Shown: piece by piece, positions 25,461 through 35,233 of the stretch | Numbering within the stretch: position 1 is the stretch's first letter | Layout of the letters: each line of letters opens with the position of its first letter | Source: Selenomonadaceae bacterium | GTDB taxonomy: Bacteria > Bacillota > Negativicutes > Selenomonadales > Selenomonadaceae | DNA length: 44,558 nucleotides | Direction of reading: 5' to 3' | Assembly (NCBI GenBank): GCA_017554235.1 | Contig: JAFZIV010000025.1 | Span: 1-44,558 of the forward strand | Notes under the pieces: model-generated | Database searches by the model: none | Told to the model about the DNA's origin: nothing | What the model saw: the letters and a program-made list of their open reading frames with translations, nothing else | Translations under genes and position numbers: made by a program

Positions 25461-26709
25461 TATCCGATTGTATAAACTTTCGGACTACATTTTAAAATTT
25501 GCTCTGAATATGTCGGTTCGGCGATTTCTGCGTGATATTGAAAAAATTTTCGCATTATGTTTAATGAACCGTTTACATCAGCATTCAGCGTAAAATTTTT
25601 TGACTTGTAAAGACCTCTGCATTTTCTGCGACCGCTGAATTTATGCTTGACTAAATCCGCAGGTTTGTAGTCGGGAATAAAATCTCTGTCAAGAAAACTT
25701 GCCTTGCTTGTGTACGATTCGTCTATAATGTGAACTGCAATTCCTTCCAACTCACATTTATAAGTCAGCATATCAATGAATCTATTAAAAGGTATCGAAA
25801 CAAAATTTTGATTCGTCGTACTGCCGAGATTCGTGCCTTGTTTCCACTTTTTATTGTGACCAATTATTAAATCTGTTATTTGGTGAGAAACTAATTGGTT
25901 CACGATATGACGGCTTGATTTGTGCATATAATCAGAAATTTTGTTATCGCGTTTTCGGCTCAACGTCAGCATTTTATTCGTCCGCGAAAAATCTTTATCG
26001 TTTATTTTTCTTTGTCGACTCTGTAATTTTGCATTAATTTTGTTAAAGTATTGATTTATAGACTTTAGAGGTTGACCGTTTATGATAAAAGAATTTGAGT
26101 CAGAAAAAGTTACTGCCGCAAGATTATCTATTCCTATATCAATTGCCGAAAATTTTCGCGGCTGTGATAAATTTTTCTCTTCCGGCAATTCCTTTTTATA
26201 GCCAACTTCTACTGTTATTTTATGTTTTCGCGGTACTACTCTCACGAATTGTACTTTTTCGACTCTGCTTTTTATGAAAATATTGGTTTGAGAAAGATGT
26301 AAATAACCTTTTTGGAATTTTACCGATACAGCTTGGTCTGTGTAGTGTAACACCTGCCGTCCTTTATGCTTATTTAAATATTTTGGAATTTGAATTTTTC
26401 CTTGATATTCTCCAGCGGCTTTCAATTTTAACAGTGAAAAGAAAGCGTTGAAGTTTTGATTTATCAATCTAAGCGTTTGTTGCGCGACTTTTGCGGGAAG
26501 AGCGCGATAATCCGCCTGATTTGTTTCGGTAAATTGACTTGTCAACTTACTATAAGCCAAAAATTTTTTCGTAGCAAAAAAATGCTGACGCACCGTGTAA
26601 AGCCCCGCATTGTAAAGATTCTTTGACAAAAAACAAAGTTGGTCAAGTTCTTTATATTCGGCACGCCTTTAAGAAAGTCATGTTTTTCAACCAGTGCCAT
26701 TGTTGACAT
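25460..26709 (-). pseudogene. tnpB: TnpB-type protein (IS200/IS605 orfB), frameshifted near the N-terminus
   Basis: Most of the protein is open (26629 to 25460). The RuvC-like residues are visible: Asp in 'AIDIGIDNLA', Glu in 'IIDESYTSKASF' and Asp in 'LNADVNGSLN'. The usual CxxC zinc ribbon is degenerate ('TSKASFLDRD'). The natural start is ATG at 26709, preceded by AAGGTGAG. From it the frame reads 'MSTMALVEKHDFLKGVPNIK' and then is lost near 26652, where restoring one A would give 'KELDQLCFLSKNLYN' and rejoin the long frame. A one-base deletion therefore breaks the gene unless translation restarts internally. No tnpA was seen. Family known, inactivation inferred. Confidence 0.75.
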
Positions 26710-26968
26710 TTTCTCACCTTCTTTCAGGTAAGATTTTACTAGATTTTTTTATCTTTGTCTATAAAATTTAAATTCAAATGCAATACCGTATTTTTCCGTT
26801 TTTGAATTTGTCTATTGGAAAAATTTTTCAGAATTAAAGGTAAAAAACTGATTAATAAAACTTCAATCTCGGCAGGATTTTTTGACTTCGACGTTTAATT
26901 ATTGTTGAATTGTAATTTTATGTTGGCGTTAATTTTTTTCAACGCAATGACAAAAGGAGGTATTTTTT

Positions 26969-29900
26969 ATGGAGAGCGTAGGCTCAGAATTAATCGTGCG
27001 TCTTCGAGAACTTTTCAAAAAAATGGAAGCGTCACGAATAAGATTGCGCCCAATCTTAGCCGATATTGCCGCGTCAATCGACAAAGGATTTTTTTTAGAT
27101 GCCGATTCAGAAGAAGTAAACTTACTTTTAAAACAAATTTTAGAGGCACAAGAAAAATTTTCCAATATCGAACAAACAAAACGCGCCGCAACTTCAGGTA
27201 AACTTGAATTGGTTGACAAAGTCCTTTCCGATCTCGAACAAAATTCAATGCGTGAGGAAATTGTACAAGTCTTATCAAGAATTTCAACAATCGTATTAGA
27301 TTCACAAGAACCTAAAATGGTTGAGTCCGTCCGAAAAGTCAAACTGCAAGCGGAACGCATTAAAAATAATTCCATTAAAACGGATATGGTGCACTTATCA
27401 AAACTTGCCGAAAGATTCGTTTTACTGGACGAAATTATTTCCGATGATAACACTATTTCAACGGAAAAATATCTTGAAGTCGTTCCACATTTCACCGACA
27501 ATCCAATTTTGTTGATGGCACTTTCGCAAAATAAATTACACTTTCCAAGACCCGTTGAGCCTGAACCCGCCGTCGAAATTGAACTGTTGCCCGAACCCGT
27601 CGAAGTCAAGCCCGAGAAAAAGCCGACGTTTAATCCTACTGCCCACGCCGTCAGCGCAGTAAATGTCAAGTTCAGAAGCATTAAACCGCCGCCTGATTTA
27701 TCGCTTGTCGTTTACGATGAAAAAAGTTTTGAGATTGAGAAATCAGCCGTAAAGAAAAATTTCAGCGTAAAATCTTTTAACAACAAACTGCATGAAATGC
27801 TTGATTCTTCCGACCCGTCGCCTATCTTCAGAATTTTTATGGAGGCAAGAGTTTTTTTCAAGTCTAATTCCGAAAGTCTTAAGGCAAGCGGTAAATTCTC
27901 TAAAAAACTTTCCGTATTTATTCCTACGATTCTTGAAAAACTTTTTGCTTGGGGAATTGCCGATAAAGTTACGTGGCGCGAGCGTCAATTTTATTATCTG
28001 AATAATGCCGGTTATGAACTTTGTAGCCGCGTATTTCGCAATATCCGCACTTCGCAAAATTCCAATGAAAACGATTTTGAAACGCTGATTCGTGCCATTA
28101 AATATTCGTCGATGAAAATTGCCGAATCGAAAATTAAAGACGGTCTCCGAATTAATTTTGAATACCATACCAACATCCCTTTCGCCCGCGCAGAACGGAA
28201 ATTTGACGGCGACTCAACGCAAGTTTTACTTATGTTTTCGTTAAATTTGTTGGGCGAAAATTGGAATGAAGGCATTGCAAAATTCCGTATGCTGATTGAA
28301 CACGAGATTAGCCAAAACAATGAAGTTAAGGCGGTCTTCGTTTTTACTTTTAAAGTTGAAGACTTGCCTTGGATGAAAATGTTTGATACGGTTAAGTTCA
28401 AGACCATAAGATTTTTTATGTGTACGCCGGAAAAAATTTACGCGCCTAACGGTGTAGATTTAGAGTTTGACGAGTGGCTTAAGATTAGTCGTTTTGGTCG
28501 TCCGTCGCTTAGGCGTGTGAGAAAATCTCCCAACCTTAAAGACAGTGAAGACGAAAAAAATAAAAAGCTTGACGTAAATATTCCGTTACCTTTGGAGCAG
28601 GAAGAGCCGAAAATTGATTCTGACGCGCAGATTGTTGAAACGGAAGAAGTTGCCGAGCCTGCGTTTAACGAAATTTCCAATGAGGAAGTCAGTAAAAAAT
28701 TCTTCGATGACTTTTTAGATGATGATGACGATGATGATTCTGTTGAAGAAGACGACTTTGACGACGAAGAAGATTTAGACGAAGACGAAGAGCCGCCGAT
28801 TGAAAAGATTGACGAAGAAGTTACGACGATAGATATTAAAAGCACTTTAGATTCTGAAGAAAAAAATTTTAAGTTGCCCGTCGCTGAAAAAAAATCTGCT
28901 CCCGTTGTAGAAGAAAAAGTTACAGCTCCCGCAGAAGTTGAGGTTACGACGATTGAAAATGATCTCGCCAAAGTTGACAGCGTAACGGGCGTAACAAATT
29001 TATTTAGAATCGGTGCTAAAAGTCGTGCTATGTTGGCATTGCATGCACTGAAAGATTTTATTGCGCAGACTGAACCAGACAACGATAATTGGGCGGCGTA
29101 TCTTGCTGACGAAATTGGATTTATCCTTGACGATCCTTTATCGGCACAAGTTACGCGTCACATTGACCCGTTTACTTTTTGGACTGGTGCGGTTGAAATT
29201 CCTAAAGCTAACGTTGGAAAAACTTTTGATTATCTTAACCTTGCCGCAATGATTAAATGTTTCTTCGCGCCGCTTGATCCTACAAGCTATCAAATTCAAA
29301 AGTCATGGCGTCAACTGAATGAGGATAAGTCAAATACTGCGTTGAGAAATTATCCTGCCGCGAAAAATTTAATTAGCCTGTTTAACGGTTTCACGGAAAA
29401 AACTCATCGCGCCTTTGCAGATTGTCTTGTAGGTGCGGGTAACAGTAACGAAGATAATTTTCAGTTGGCACTCGCGCAGGTTGAAAAGGCGGAAAATATT
29501 TCTGACAGCATTTTACATTCGGACGTAAATCACCGCCGCGTTAAAGACCTTATCAATCAGCTTTTCAGCATTAACGGGCTTGTCCGCAAATATCTTGACG
29601 TTAAAGAGTACAGCGCGGACGAAATTTTAAGCTTTTGCCGAACGTTTGAGGATACGGATTTAAGCGTAATTCTTTCAGAGAGCGGTGCGCATATTGACGA
29701 AGAACTTTTTTCCGAAAAAATTATCAGTGATTATTTAGACCGCATTTGGAACAATCCTAAAGTTCAACTTGTGCGTAAAGAGCGCGAGCCTTTCAAAGGT
29801 CCGAAACGTAAGCGCGTAACTGAAATTATGAAACAGTGTTTAACCGCGCTGTTGAGTTATGTTTACGCGAAAAGAAATCTTGATGAATCCACGACTACCG

Positions 29901-32557
29901 GCAAGCCTTCCGCGCCTGTCGATAAGGCGATTGAGAATTTGGACGACTTGAAAAAGCAAATGTCCAAAGATAAAAAATTAAATCTCGGACAAATTATTTT
30001 TAAGCTGTTCATTGAAAATCTTGAAAAGAAACTCAACGGCGAAAATGTTGCGCTGATTTATAACGAATGTATTTTGACGGCAAATTATATTGAACTTGAA
30101 AACGGTTTGCCGACAATAAATTCTTTCGGAGTCGAGGAATTTTCTTTAAAAAATCGCGTGATGAACTTTGAAGCCGATATGAAAGGCAAAACTTTTGATG
30201 AATCTTTAAAGAGTGCTTATGAAACGTCGTTAAAAAATTATGACTGCGGAATTTTACAGCACCTTACAAAATTTTATTTGCCGCAGTTAAATGTTCCCGA
30301 AGAAGAAATTAAACGCAAAATTAGCGGGCTTGACAGGCAGGTTGACAAACAGATTGACCGCGTGTACGCAGAATTTTTAAGCGACTTGGAATTGGCGCGT
30401 AACTATTCGAGAATCACTGATCAAGAGAAAATCGAGTTTTATATTGACGCCGTAGTAGAAGCGCGTAAACATTTTATGCAGACGAAAAACGCAGGCTTGT
30501 TCCAAAATTTTATCAACGCTTGCAATCAGTCAATCAATAAAACTTCCATTCCGCATAAAAATGCGTTGACTAAGCGTCTTAAAAAATTGGAAGAAACTCT
30601 TGAACAGCATTTGTCTTCAGGTGAAACGCTTGAGACGCGCTATCCAATTATCACAAATATTCGCCGTCAAATTGAGTTGATGAACTTGACGGTTGCGGAA
30701 GATTATATGAATCGCCTTGAAACAGAGGGCGGCAACCTTTTAACTGAACTTGACGTGACAGGTTATGATTTGTCGACGCTGGAAACTTTCCTTAACGATT
30801 ATGAAACTTTGTACCGTTCAATTAGCAGTGCAAATGGCTCGGTTGAAGGCGCGTTTAAGCAGCGTGTTCATACCAATCGCCCCAATCGTGAGACGCAGGA
30901 CGCATTAGATTTTCTGCGCGGCTGGCAAGGTATTCACTCGGGACAAACTACGGCGATTGAAAATGCTGTCATTGATATTTTAAAACATCTCGGTTACGAC
31001 GGCGGAAGAATTACTGCGCGGAATTTTGATGCGCTTAATCAGAAATCTTACACGATAAGTTTTGACGAGCCGATTAAAGCGCGTGAAAGTTATCCTCATC
31101 CCTTCGCGGTATTCGGCACGGAAATTTACAGCAAAGGTCTTGAAGTGATTTATTTGGGCGCGAATCGCCGTTACGATAATATCGCGCAGGTTTTAGGCGA
31201 AATGACAGTCGACAGAGGAACAATTTGCCTTGCCGATGTTGCAATGACTTTGCCGGAGCGTCGCAGTCTTGCAAAGATTATGAAGTTGACGACGAATTTA
31301 AAAAACGTCCTCGTGTTGGATAAGGTTATGGCGTTGTACTTGGCTAGTTTTGATGACGCAACTCGCGGCAAGCGTATGTTGCAAACTGTCCTGCCATTTT
31401 CGCGCGTGCAACCTTATACGACGGGCGGAGTTGTAGCTCCTGAAATGTTTATCGGACGTTCTGAAGAGCTTGACCAAATTCGCGATATGAAAGGACCCGT
31501 CTTTGTTTACGGCGGGCGGCAGTTGGGAAAATCTGCGTTACTTCGTCAAGTGCGGAATATTGAACACAATCCGCGCCAACTTAACTACGCATTTTTCATT
31601 GACTTAAAAAATTTGGACAGCGAACAGACGCTGAAGAAAATTACTTATGAACTTTCCAACGCAAAACTTATCGGCGAAGTGCAGAATTGGGAAGAATTTT
31701 CCTACAAGATGCACAAACTTTTGAACGGACAATTCGGCGGTATCGACAAGCCCAGAAAACTTTTACTGCTTATGGACGAGAGCGACACGTTTTTAAGTCA
31801 AAAGGATTCGGAAAAGGCAATTAATGTTCTGCGCGAATTGCTTGTCACTTTCAACGGGCAATTTAAATTCGTCTTGGCAGGCTTGCACAAAGTCATAAGG
31901 TTTGAGCAAAATTCCAGTTTCGGCAATCTCAATCACATTTCGGTTTTACCGTTTAAGCCGTCGGACGCTATGGAACTTTTGGTAAAGCCTATGAGTTGGC
32001 TTGGTTTCAGAATTTCTGATGAAAGTTTAATCAGCGCGATTTTCAGTCGCACAAATTATTATCCAGGCTCGATTCAGTATTACTGCAAAATGTTGGTCGA
32101 CGCGGTCGGCGCGAATTACACGAAACAGAATTTTGACGTTGTGAAAAATCCTCCGTACACGCTCGACGATGAATATTTGAAAAATGTTTTGGGCAATCGC
32201 GAATTTCAAGAAGAGATTAGGCAAAAGTTTCAGATTACGCTTTGCCTTGACGACGATAATTACTATGAGATTTTAGCGTTGGCGGTAGCGATGGCTTACT
32301 ATGAAAACGGGCGTCCTATTGGCGTAAGTTTAACTGACATTAAAGATTACTGCTTGATGTGCGGCGTTGAAAAAATTGGTAAACTTAGTGATAATGAATT
32401 GCTTTCGTTGCTTGACGAAATGGTTACTTTGAATATTTTGCGCAGAGCGGACGGTAAATTTGAGTTTAACCGCTATGCGTTTTGGCATATGATGGGAACG
32501 GTTGAGGAAGCTAACAAAAAGCTTGACTCCTACGGCACTTTAGGAGCTAGAGCTTAA
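26969..32557 (+). CDS. Giant multidomain ATPase (1862 residues), AAA/STAND-like C-terminus
   Basis: I do not recognise the full architecture. The first roughly 230 residues look helical. Residues about 240-530 look like a separate globular region. A strongly acidic tract (about 575-615) forms a linker. A long helical middle (about 650-1330) could be a TPR-like solenoid. Residues about 1340-1480 form an alpha/beta unit ('KGLEVIYLGANRRYDNIA', 'TICLADVAM'). The P-loop ATPase then starts with 'FIGRSEELDQI', has Walker A 'GGRQLGKSALLR' (about 1515-1526), Walker B 'LLLMDESD' (about 1599-1606) and 'FVLAGLHKV', the pattern of archaeal-type ATPase/STAND NTPases. A winged-helix-like end follows. The ATG has AAAGGAGG in front. 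Codon use resembles the housekeeping genes. With the next gene it may form a conflict system; that is inference. Confidence 0.7.
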   Translation: MESVGSELIVRLRELFKKMEASRIRLRPILADIAASIDKGFFLDADSEEVNLLLKQILEAQEKFSNIEQTKRAATSGKLELVDKVLSDLEQNSMREEIVQVLSRISTIVLDSQEPKMVESVRKVKLQAERIKNNSIKTDMVHLSKLAERFVLLDEIISDDNTISTEKYLEVVPHFTDNPILLMALSQNKLHFPRPVEPEPAVEIELLPEPVEVKPEKKPTFNPTAHAVSAVNVKFRSIKPPPDLSLVVYDEKSFEIEKSAVKKNFSVKSFNNKLHEMLDSSDPSPIFRIFMEARVFFKSNSESLKASGKFSKKLSVFIPTILEKLFAWGIADKVTWRERQFYYLNNAGYELCSRVFRNIRTSQNSNENDFETLIRAIKYSSMKIAESKIKDGLRINFEYHTNIPFARAERKFDGDSTQVLLMFSLNLLGENWNEGIAKFRMLIEHEISQNNEVKAVFVFTFKVEDLPWMKMFDTVKFKTIRFFMCTPEKIYAPNGVDLEFDEWLKISRFGRPSLRRVRKSPNLKDSEDEKNKKLDVNIPLPLEQEEPKIDSDAQIVETEEVAEPAFNEISNEEVSKKFFDDFLDDDDDDDSVEEDDFDDEEDLDEDEEPPIEKIDEEVTTIDIKSTLDSEEKNFKLPVAEKKSAPVVEEKVTAPAEVEVTTIENDLAKVDSVTGVTNLFRIGAKSRAMLALHALKDFIAQTEPDNDNWAAYLADEIGFILDDPLSAQVTRHIDPFTFWTGAVEIPKANVGKTFDYLNLAAMIKCFFAPLDPTSYQIQKSWRQLNEDKSNTALRNYPAAKNLISLFNGFTEKTHRAFADCLVGAGNSNEDNFQLALAQVEKAENISDSILHSDVNHRRVKDLINQLFSINGLVRKYLDVKEYSADEILSFCRTFEDTDLSVILSESGAHIDEELFSEKIISDYLDRIWNNPKVQLVRKEREPFKGPKRKRVTEIMKQCLTALLSYVYAKRNLDESTTTGKPSAPVDKAIENLDDLKKQMSKDKKLNLGQIIFKLFIENLEKKLNGENVALIYNECILTANYIELENGLPTINSFGVEEFSLKNRVMNFEADMKGKTFDESLKSAYETSLKNYDCGILQHLTKFYLPQLNVPEEEIKRKISGLDRQVDKQIDRVYAEFLSDLELARNYSRITDQEKIEFYIDAVVEARKHFMQTKNAGLFQNFINACNQSINKTSIPHKNALTKRLKKLEETLEQHLSSGETLETRYPIITNIRRQIELMNLTVAEDYMNRLETEGGNLLTELDVTGYDLSTLETFLNDYETLYRSISSANGSVEGAFKQRVHTNRPNRETQDALDFLRGWQGIHSGQTTAIENAVIDILKHLGYDGGRITARNFDALNQKSYTISFDEPIKARESYPHPFAVFGTEIYSKGLEVIYLGANRRYDNIAQVLGEMTVDRGTICLADVAMTLPERRSLAKIMKLTTNLKNVLVLDKVMALYLASFDDATRGKRMLQTVLPFSRVQPYTTGGVVAPEMFIGRSEELDQIRDMKGPVFVYGGRQLGKSALLRQVRNIEHNPRQLNYAFFIDLKNLDSEQTLKKITYELSNAKLIGEVQNWEEFSYKMHKLLNGQFGGIDKPRKLLLLMDESDTFLSQKDSEKAINVLRELLVTFNGQFKFVLAGLHKVIRFEQNSSFGNLNHISVLPFKPSDAMELLVKPMSWLGFRISDESLISAIFSRTNYYPGSIQYYCKMLVDAVGANYTKQNFDVVKNPPYTLDDEYLKNVLGNREFQEEIRQKFQITLCLDDDNYYEILALAVAMAYYENGRPIGVSLTDIKDYCLMCGVEKIGKLSDNELLSLLDEMVTLNILRRADGKFEFNRYAFWHMMGTVEEANKKLDSYGTLGARA

Positions 32558-32569
32558 GAGTAAAAGTAT

Positions 32570-32642
32570 TCAGTGAATAGTGGTCAGTGATCAGTGAAAG
32601 TGAAAAAAATTCTGACCACTGATCACTAACCACTGACCACTT
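32570..32642. repeat. Palindromic repeat, copy C (GTGATCAGTG family)
   Basis: The left half is CAGTGAATAGTGGTCAGTGA; the right half carries CTGACCACTGATCACTAACC and ends in CTGACCACTT, as copy A does. It lies between the giant ATPase gene and its partner and may fold in their shared mRNA. The partner's ribosome site GGAGG follows directly. Confidence 0.8.
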
Positions 32643-32662
32643 AAAATGGAGGTCTAATTTTT

Positions 32663-33748
32663 GTGTCCAGAATTAATACGCGAATTTCGCTTTTAAATTC
32701 ATATAACGCGAATGAAAGTAAAATTGATTTTAATAAGTTACAGCCGCTTGACAATGAGGAATTGTCATCTTGGTGGCGAATGGTACCGGGTGCTCGGCGT
32801 TTTACAAACAATGCGGCTGATGCAGTTGAAAAACACTGCGCGGCGGCGGCTCATTTACCGCAGGTTGACCTTGAAGGTTTTGTAAGAATGTTGGCGGATA
32901 AAATTTCGCGGCGTCATGTTTCACAGATTGTAGAAATTTTTGAATACGATGAAAAGGGCGACATTGAAGATTTTGTAACGGCGTTGACTGAAAGATTTGC
33001 GTCAAATTTTCTGCGCGACTTTACAAAAGATTCGCCAATGACAGACGTTGCAGATCAAAATGCATGTGGCGGCTACGTGATAATCGTCAAGCTTAAGCGC
33101 AAAGTAAAATGGCTTACGTCAGCGGTCGTTGACTTTAACAAAGGTATGCACAATTCGACAGGCTCAATAATTTTTGTGACTTGTGAAGACAATCCGCCGC
33201 CAAGTTTAGCGAGATTATCAGATTATTTGACGCCTTATGATGTACAATTTTTTGCGATAAACTTATTGGAAAATTCTAAGTTGACTACGCAGGAAAAATT
33301 ATATACTTCAACATTAGCGGCAAAACTTTCGGGACAATCGGCGATATTGGCGAAAAATCTTGCGAAGGTGGAATTATTGACTGAAGGCGTTGACTTCGTA
33401 AAAAAAATTGTTCCTAACTTCGATGAAAGAGTTTTTTCCCGCGCAGTTTGGGAATGTCAAGCTCAATTTTTATTACCGACACTTGAACAATTACGCGGCA
33501 AGTTGATTGAAAAAAATTTTGTCCGCTTACGACATATACTTCCTGTTACTGATGAATTTGGAAAACTTTTGACAGATCCTTGGGATATGGAACTGCGCCA
33601 CCTTCACTTTTACGGCGGCAATGCTATGGTTTTTCAACCAAGAGATTGGGATATTTTAGAACTTGCCTACCAAGCCCGCAATGAACTTTCACATTTGACG
33701 ACGATTGATTTACAACGCCTTGAAAGATTATTTGCCTTTGCGGAATAA
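32663..33748 (+). CDS. Partner protein with C-terminal HEPN-like motif
   Basis: The protein is unrecognised as a whole, 361 residues. The N-terminal half is mostly helical and Asp/Glu-rich. The centre has an alpha/beta-like segment ('GGYVIIVKLKRKVKW', 'GSIIFVTCEDNPPP', 'YDVQFFAINLL'). The C-terminal 80 residues are helical and contain 'ARNELSHL', an R-x4-H motif at Arg339/His344 followed by 'DLQRLERLFAF', as in HEPN ribonuclease or Swt1-type HEPN domains. HEPN proteins often are RNA-cleaving toxins or effectors controlled by a partner ATPase. The start is GTG 32663, 10 bases after GGAGG. It follows the giant ATPase gene in the same direction, separated by a repeat. Function is inference. Confidence 0.6.
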   Translation: MSRINTRISLLNSYNANESKIDFNKLQPLDNEELSSWWRMVPGARRFTNNAADAVEKHCAAAAHLPQVDLEGFVRMLADKISRRHVSQIVEIFEYDEKGDIEDFVTALTERFASNFLRDFTKDSPMTDVADQNACGGYVIIVKLKRKVKWLTSAVVDFNKGMHNSTGSIIFVTCEDNPPPSLARLSDYLTPYDVQFFAINLLENSKLTTQEKLYTSTLAAKLSGQSAILAKNLAKVELLTEGVDFVKKIVPNFDERVFSRAVWECQAQFLLPTLEQLRGKLIEKNFVRLRHILPVTDEFGKLLTDPWDMELRHLHFYGGNAMVFQPRDWDILELAYQARNELSHLTTIDLQRLERLFAFAE

Positions 33749-33766
33749 TTTATAGGAGTGATAAAT

Positions 33767-35152
33767 TTGAATGAAATTTTGCAAGCGCGTCATAACGCAT
33801 TGGCACGCGCTCTTGAGACTAACATTAAGCATATTTTTCAGACACAGCAGTTGGATTTTTCCATTATGGAACAGGAATTTATCAAGCAAGGTTATCGCGA
33901 AGATCAATCTTCCGGCATAGAAAATATTTTGATTTTCCGACTTGACTACATGGGCGATTTTATTTTGACTACTCCAGTGATTCGTGAAATTCGCGCCAAT
34001 TATCCCTATGCTTTTATAACTTTGGTCGTCAATAAAGCTGTCTATCCTATGGCGGAACTTTGTCCTTATGTCAATGAGGTTATTCCGATTGAAGTTGATT
34101 ACGGACAACTTGTACTTAATCAAGACATACAAGGTATGCTTATGATTGCTTCTAATGTTGCCGCGCAGTATCTTTGGAAAAGAAATTATACTTTGTGCAT
34201 TTGCTTGCGTCATCAAATAGATTTAATAGATTTGTTTTTAAATTATTTAAGTGGTGCAAAAAAACGTGTAGGACATATTAAGAGCATAAGTTATCCTTAC
34301 GAAGGCGATCCCACTCAGAAACCCAATGATATTGCGAATTATTTTTTGACGCAACCGATTGTTCACCCAAAGGAAATTATGCATACATGCGCAAAAAATT
34401 TATACCTACTTAAGGCAATGGGATTGCAAATCAGACAAACAAATGCCGAACTTTGGTATGACGCGGAAGATTTATATACTGCGCGAAAATTGCTTGAAGG
34501 GTTTGCGCCCAATCATCTGAAAATTATTGCCGGAATTGGTGCAAATCATCCCGCCCGAAAATATCCGATTGAAAAATATCTCGCCGCATTTAAATTGATC
34601 GTCAAAAAATCGGGCTCTCTGGTTATTATTGGTGGTTCTCAAGAAGTGGAAGATGCAAAATTTTTGGAAAAAAATCTGCCTAAAGAATCTGTAAAAAATT
34701 TTGTCGACATGAAGTTAAGTTGGAGAATCACGGCCTCAATAATTTCTCAATCCGATATGTACATCGGAAACGATTCCGGTACTATTCATATTGCCGCCGC
34801 TGAAAATATTCCGACAATCAAGATTAGTCGAGAATCTAAAGACAGCTTTGACGATGAAAAAATTAAAGGCTTTCTTAGCGAATACACACTTTTTTTCCCG
34901 TGGCAAACTAATTCAATAAATATTCGTCCGAAACACGCACTCGGCACCTGTAAGAATAAAACCGTTTACGGCGGTTGTGCTGAATGGAAACCGCATTGTA
35001 TAACGCAAATTGATCCAAAAGAAATTGTTGACGCTTATGAAACCTTTGCTAAACTTATCAAAAGTTCAGGAATAAAGAGGACGAGTTGTCCAACGATAAT
35101 GCGCAGTGTGAATCAAGTTCCTCAATTATATTCTAATCTCATCAATCCTTGA
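33767..35152 (+). CDS. Glycosyltransferase family 9 (heptosyltransferase-like)
   Basis: This is a GT-B fold glycosyltransferase of 461 residues, likely adding heptose or another sugar to lipopolysaccharide core at the cytoplasmic face. 'ILIFRLDYMGDFILTTPVIREI' opens the acceptor domain. The donor domain shows 'GIGANHPARKYP', 'LVIIGGSQEV' and 'SDMYIGNDSGTIHIAAAENIPTI', all GT9 hallmarks. Its presence suggests an organism with an outer membrane. I chose TTG 33767, 8 bases after AGGAG. The GTG at 33758 overlaps that ribosome site. It follows the HEPN-like gene by 18 bases and may be co-transcribed, though no functional link is evident. Confidence 0.85.
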   Translation: MNEILQARHNALARALETNIKHIFQTQQLDFSIMEQEFIKQGYREDQSSGIENILIFRLDYMGDFILTTPVIREIRANYPYAFITLVVNKAVYPMAELCPYVNEVIPIEVDYGQLVLNQDIQGMLMIASNVAAQYLWKRNYTLCICLRHQIDLIDLFLNYLSGAKKRVGHIKSISYPYEGDPTQKPNDIANYFLTQPIVHPKEIMHTCAKNLYLLKAMGLQIRQTNAELWYDAEDLYTARKLLEGFAPNHLKIIAGIGANHPARKYPIEKYLAAFKLIVKKSGSLVIIGGSQEVEDAKFLEKNLPKESVKNFVDMKLSWRITASIISQSDMYIGNDSGTIHIAAAENIPTIKISRESKDSFDDEKIKGFLSEYTLFFPWQTNSINIRPKHALGTCKNKTVYGGCAEWKPHCITQIDPKEIVDAYETFAKLIKSSGIKRTSCPTIMRSVNQVPQLYSNLINP

Positions 35153-35188
35153 ACTTAGAAAAATAAAATTTCCCTTTCCAATGCAATG

Positions 35189-35197
35189 TGATATAAT
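35189..35197 (+). promoter_or_regulatory. Extended -10 promoter of tsaE
   Basis: TGATATAAT (35189-35197) is an extended -10. The -35 region (TTTCCC near 35169) is poor. The tsaE ribosome site AAAGGAAAGGA follows. Confidence 0.6.
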
Positions 35198-35233
35198 TAC
35201 GCCCAAATAATTTTTAATAAAGGAAAGGAATTT

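Noticed and set aside
28438-29082. 214-codon Ser-rich frame on the - strand
   Set aside because: It is the antisense shadow of the acidic tract of the giant ATPase (GAT/GAA codons read backwards as Ser-rich); no ribosome site.
32570-32642. Possible rho-independent terminator between the giant ATPase and its partner
   Set aside because: The long palindrome is a dispersed repeat and no T run follows the stem, so termination is not supported.
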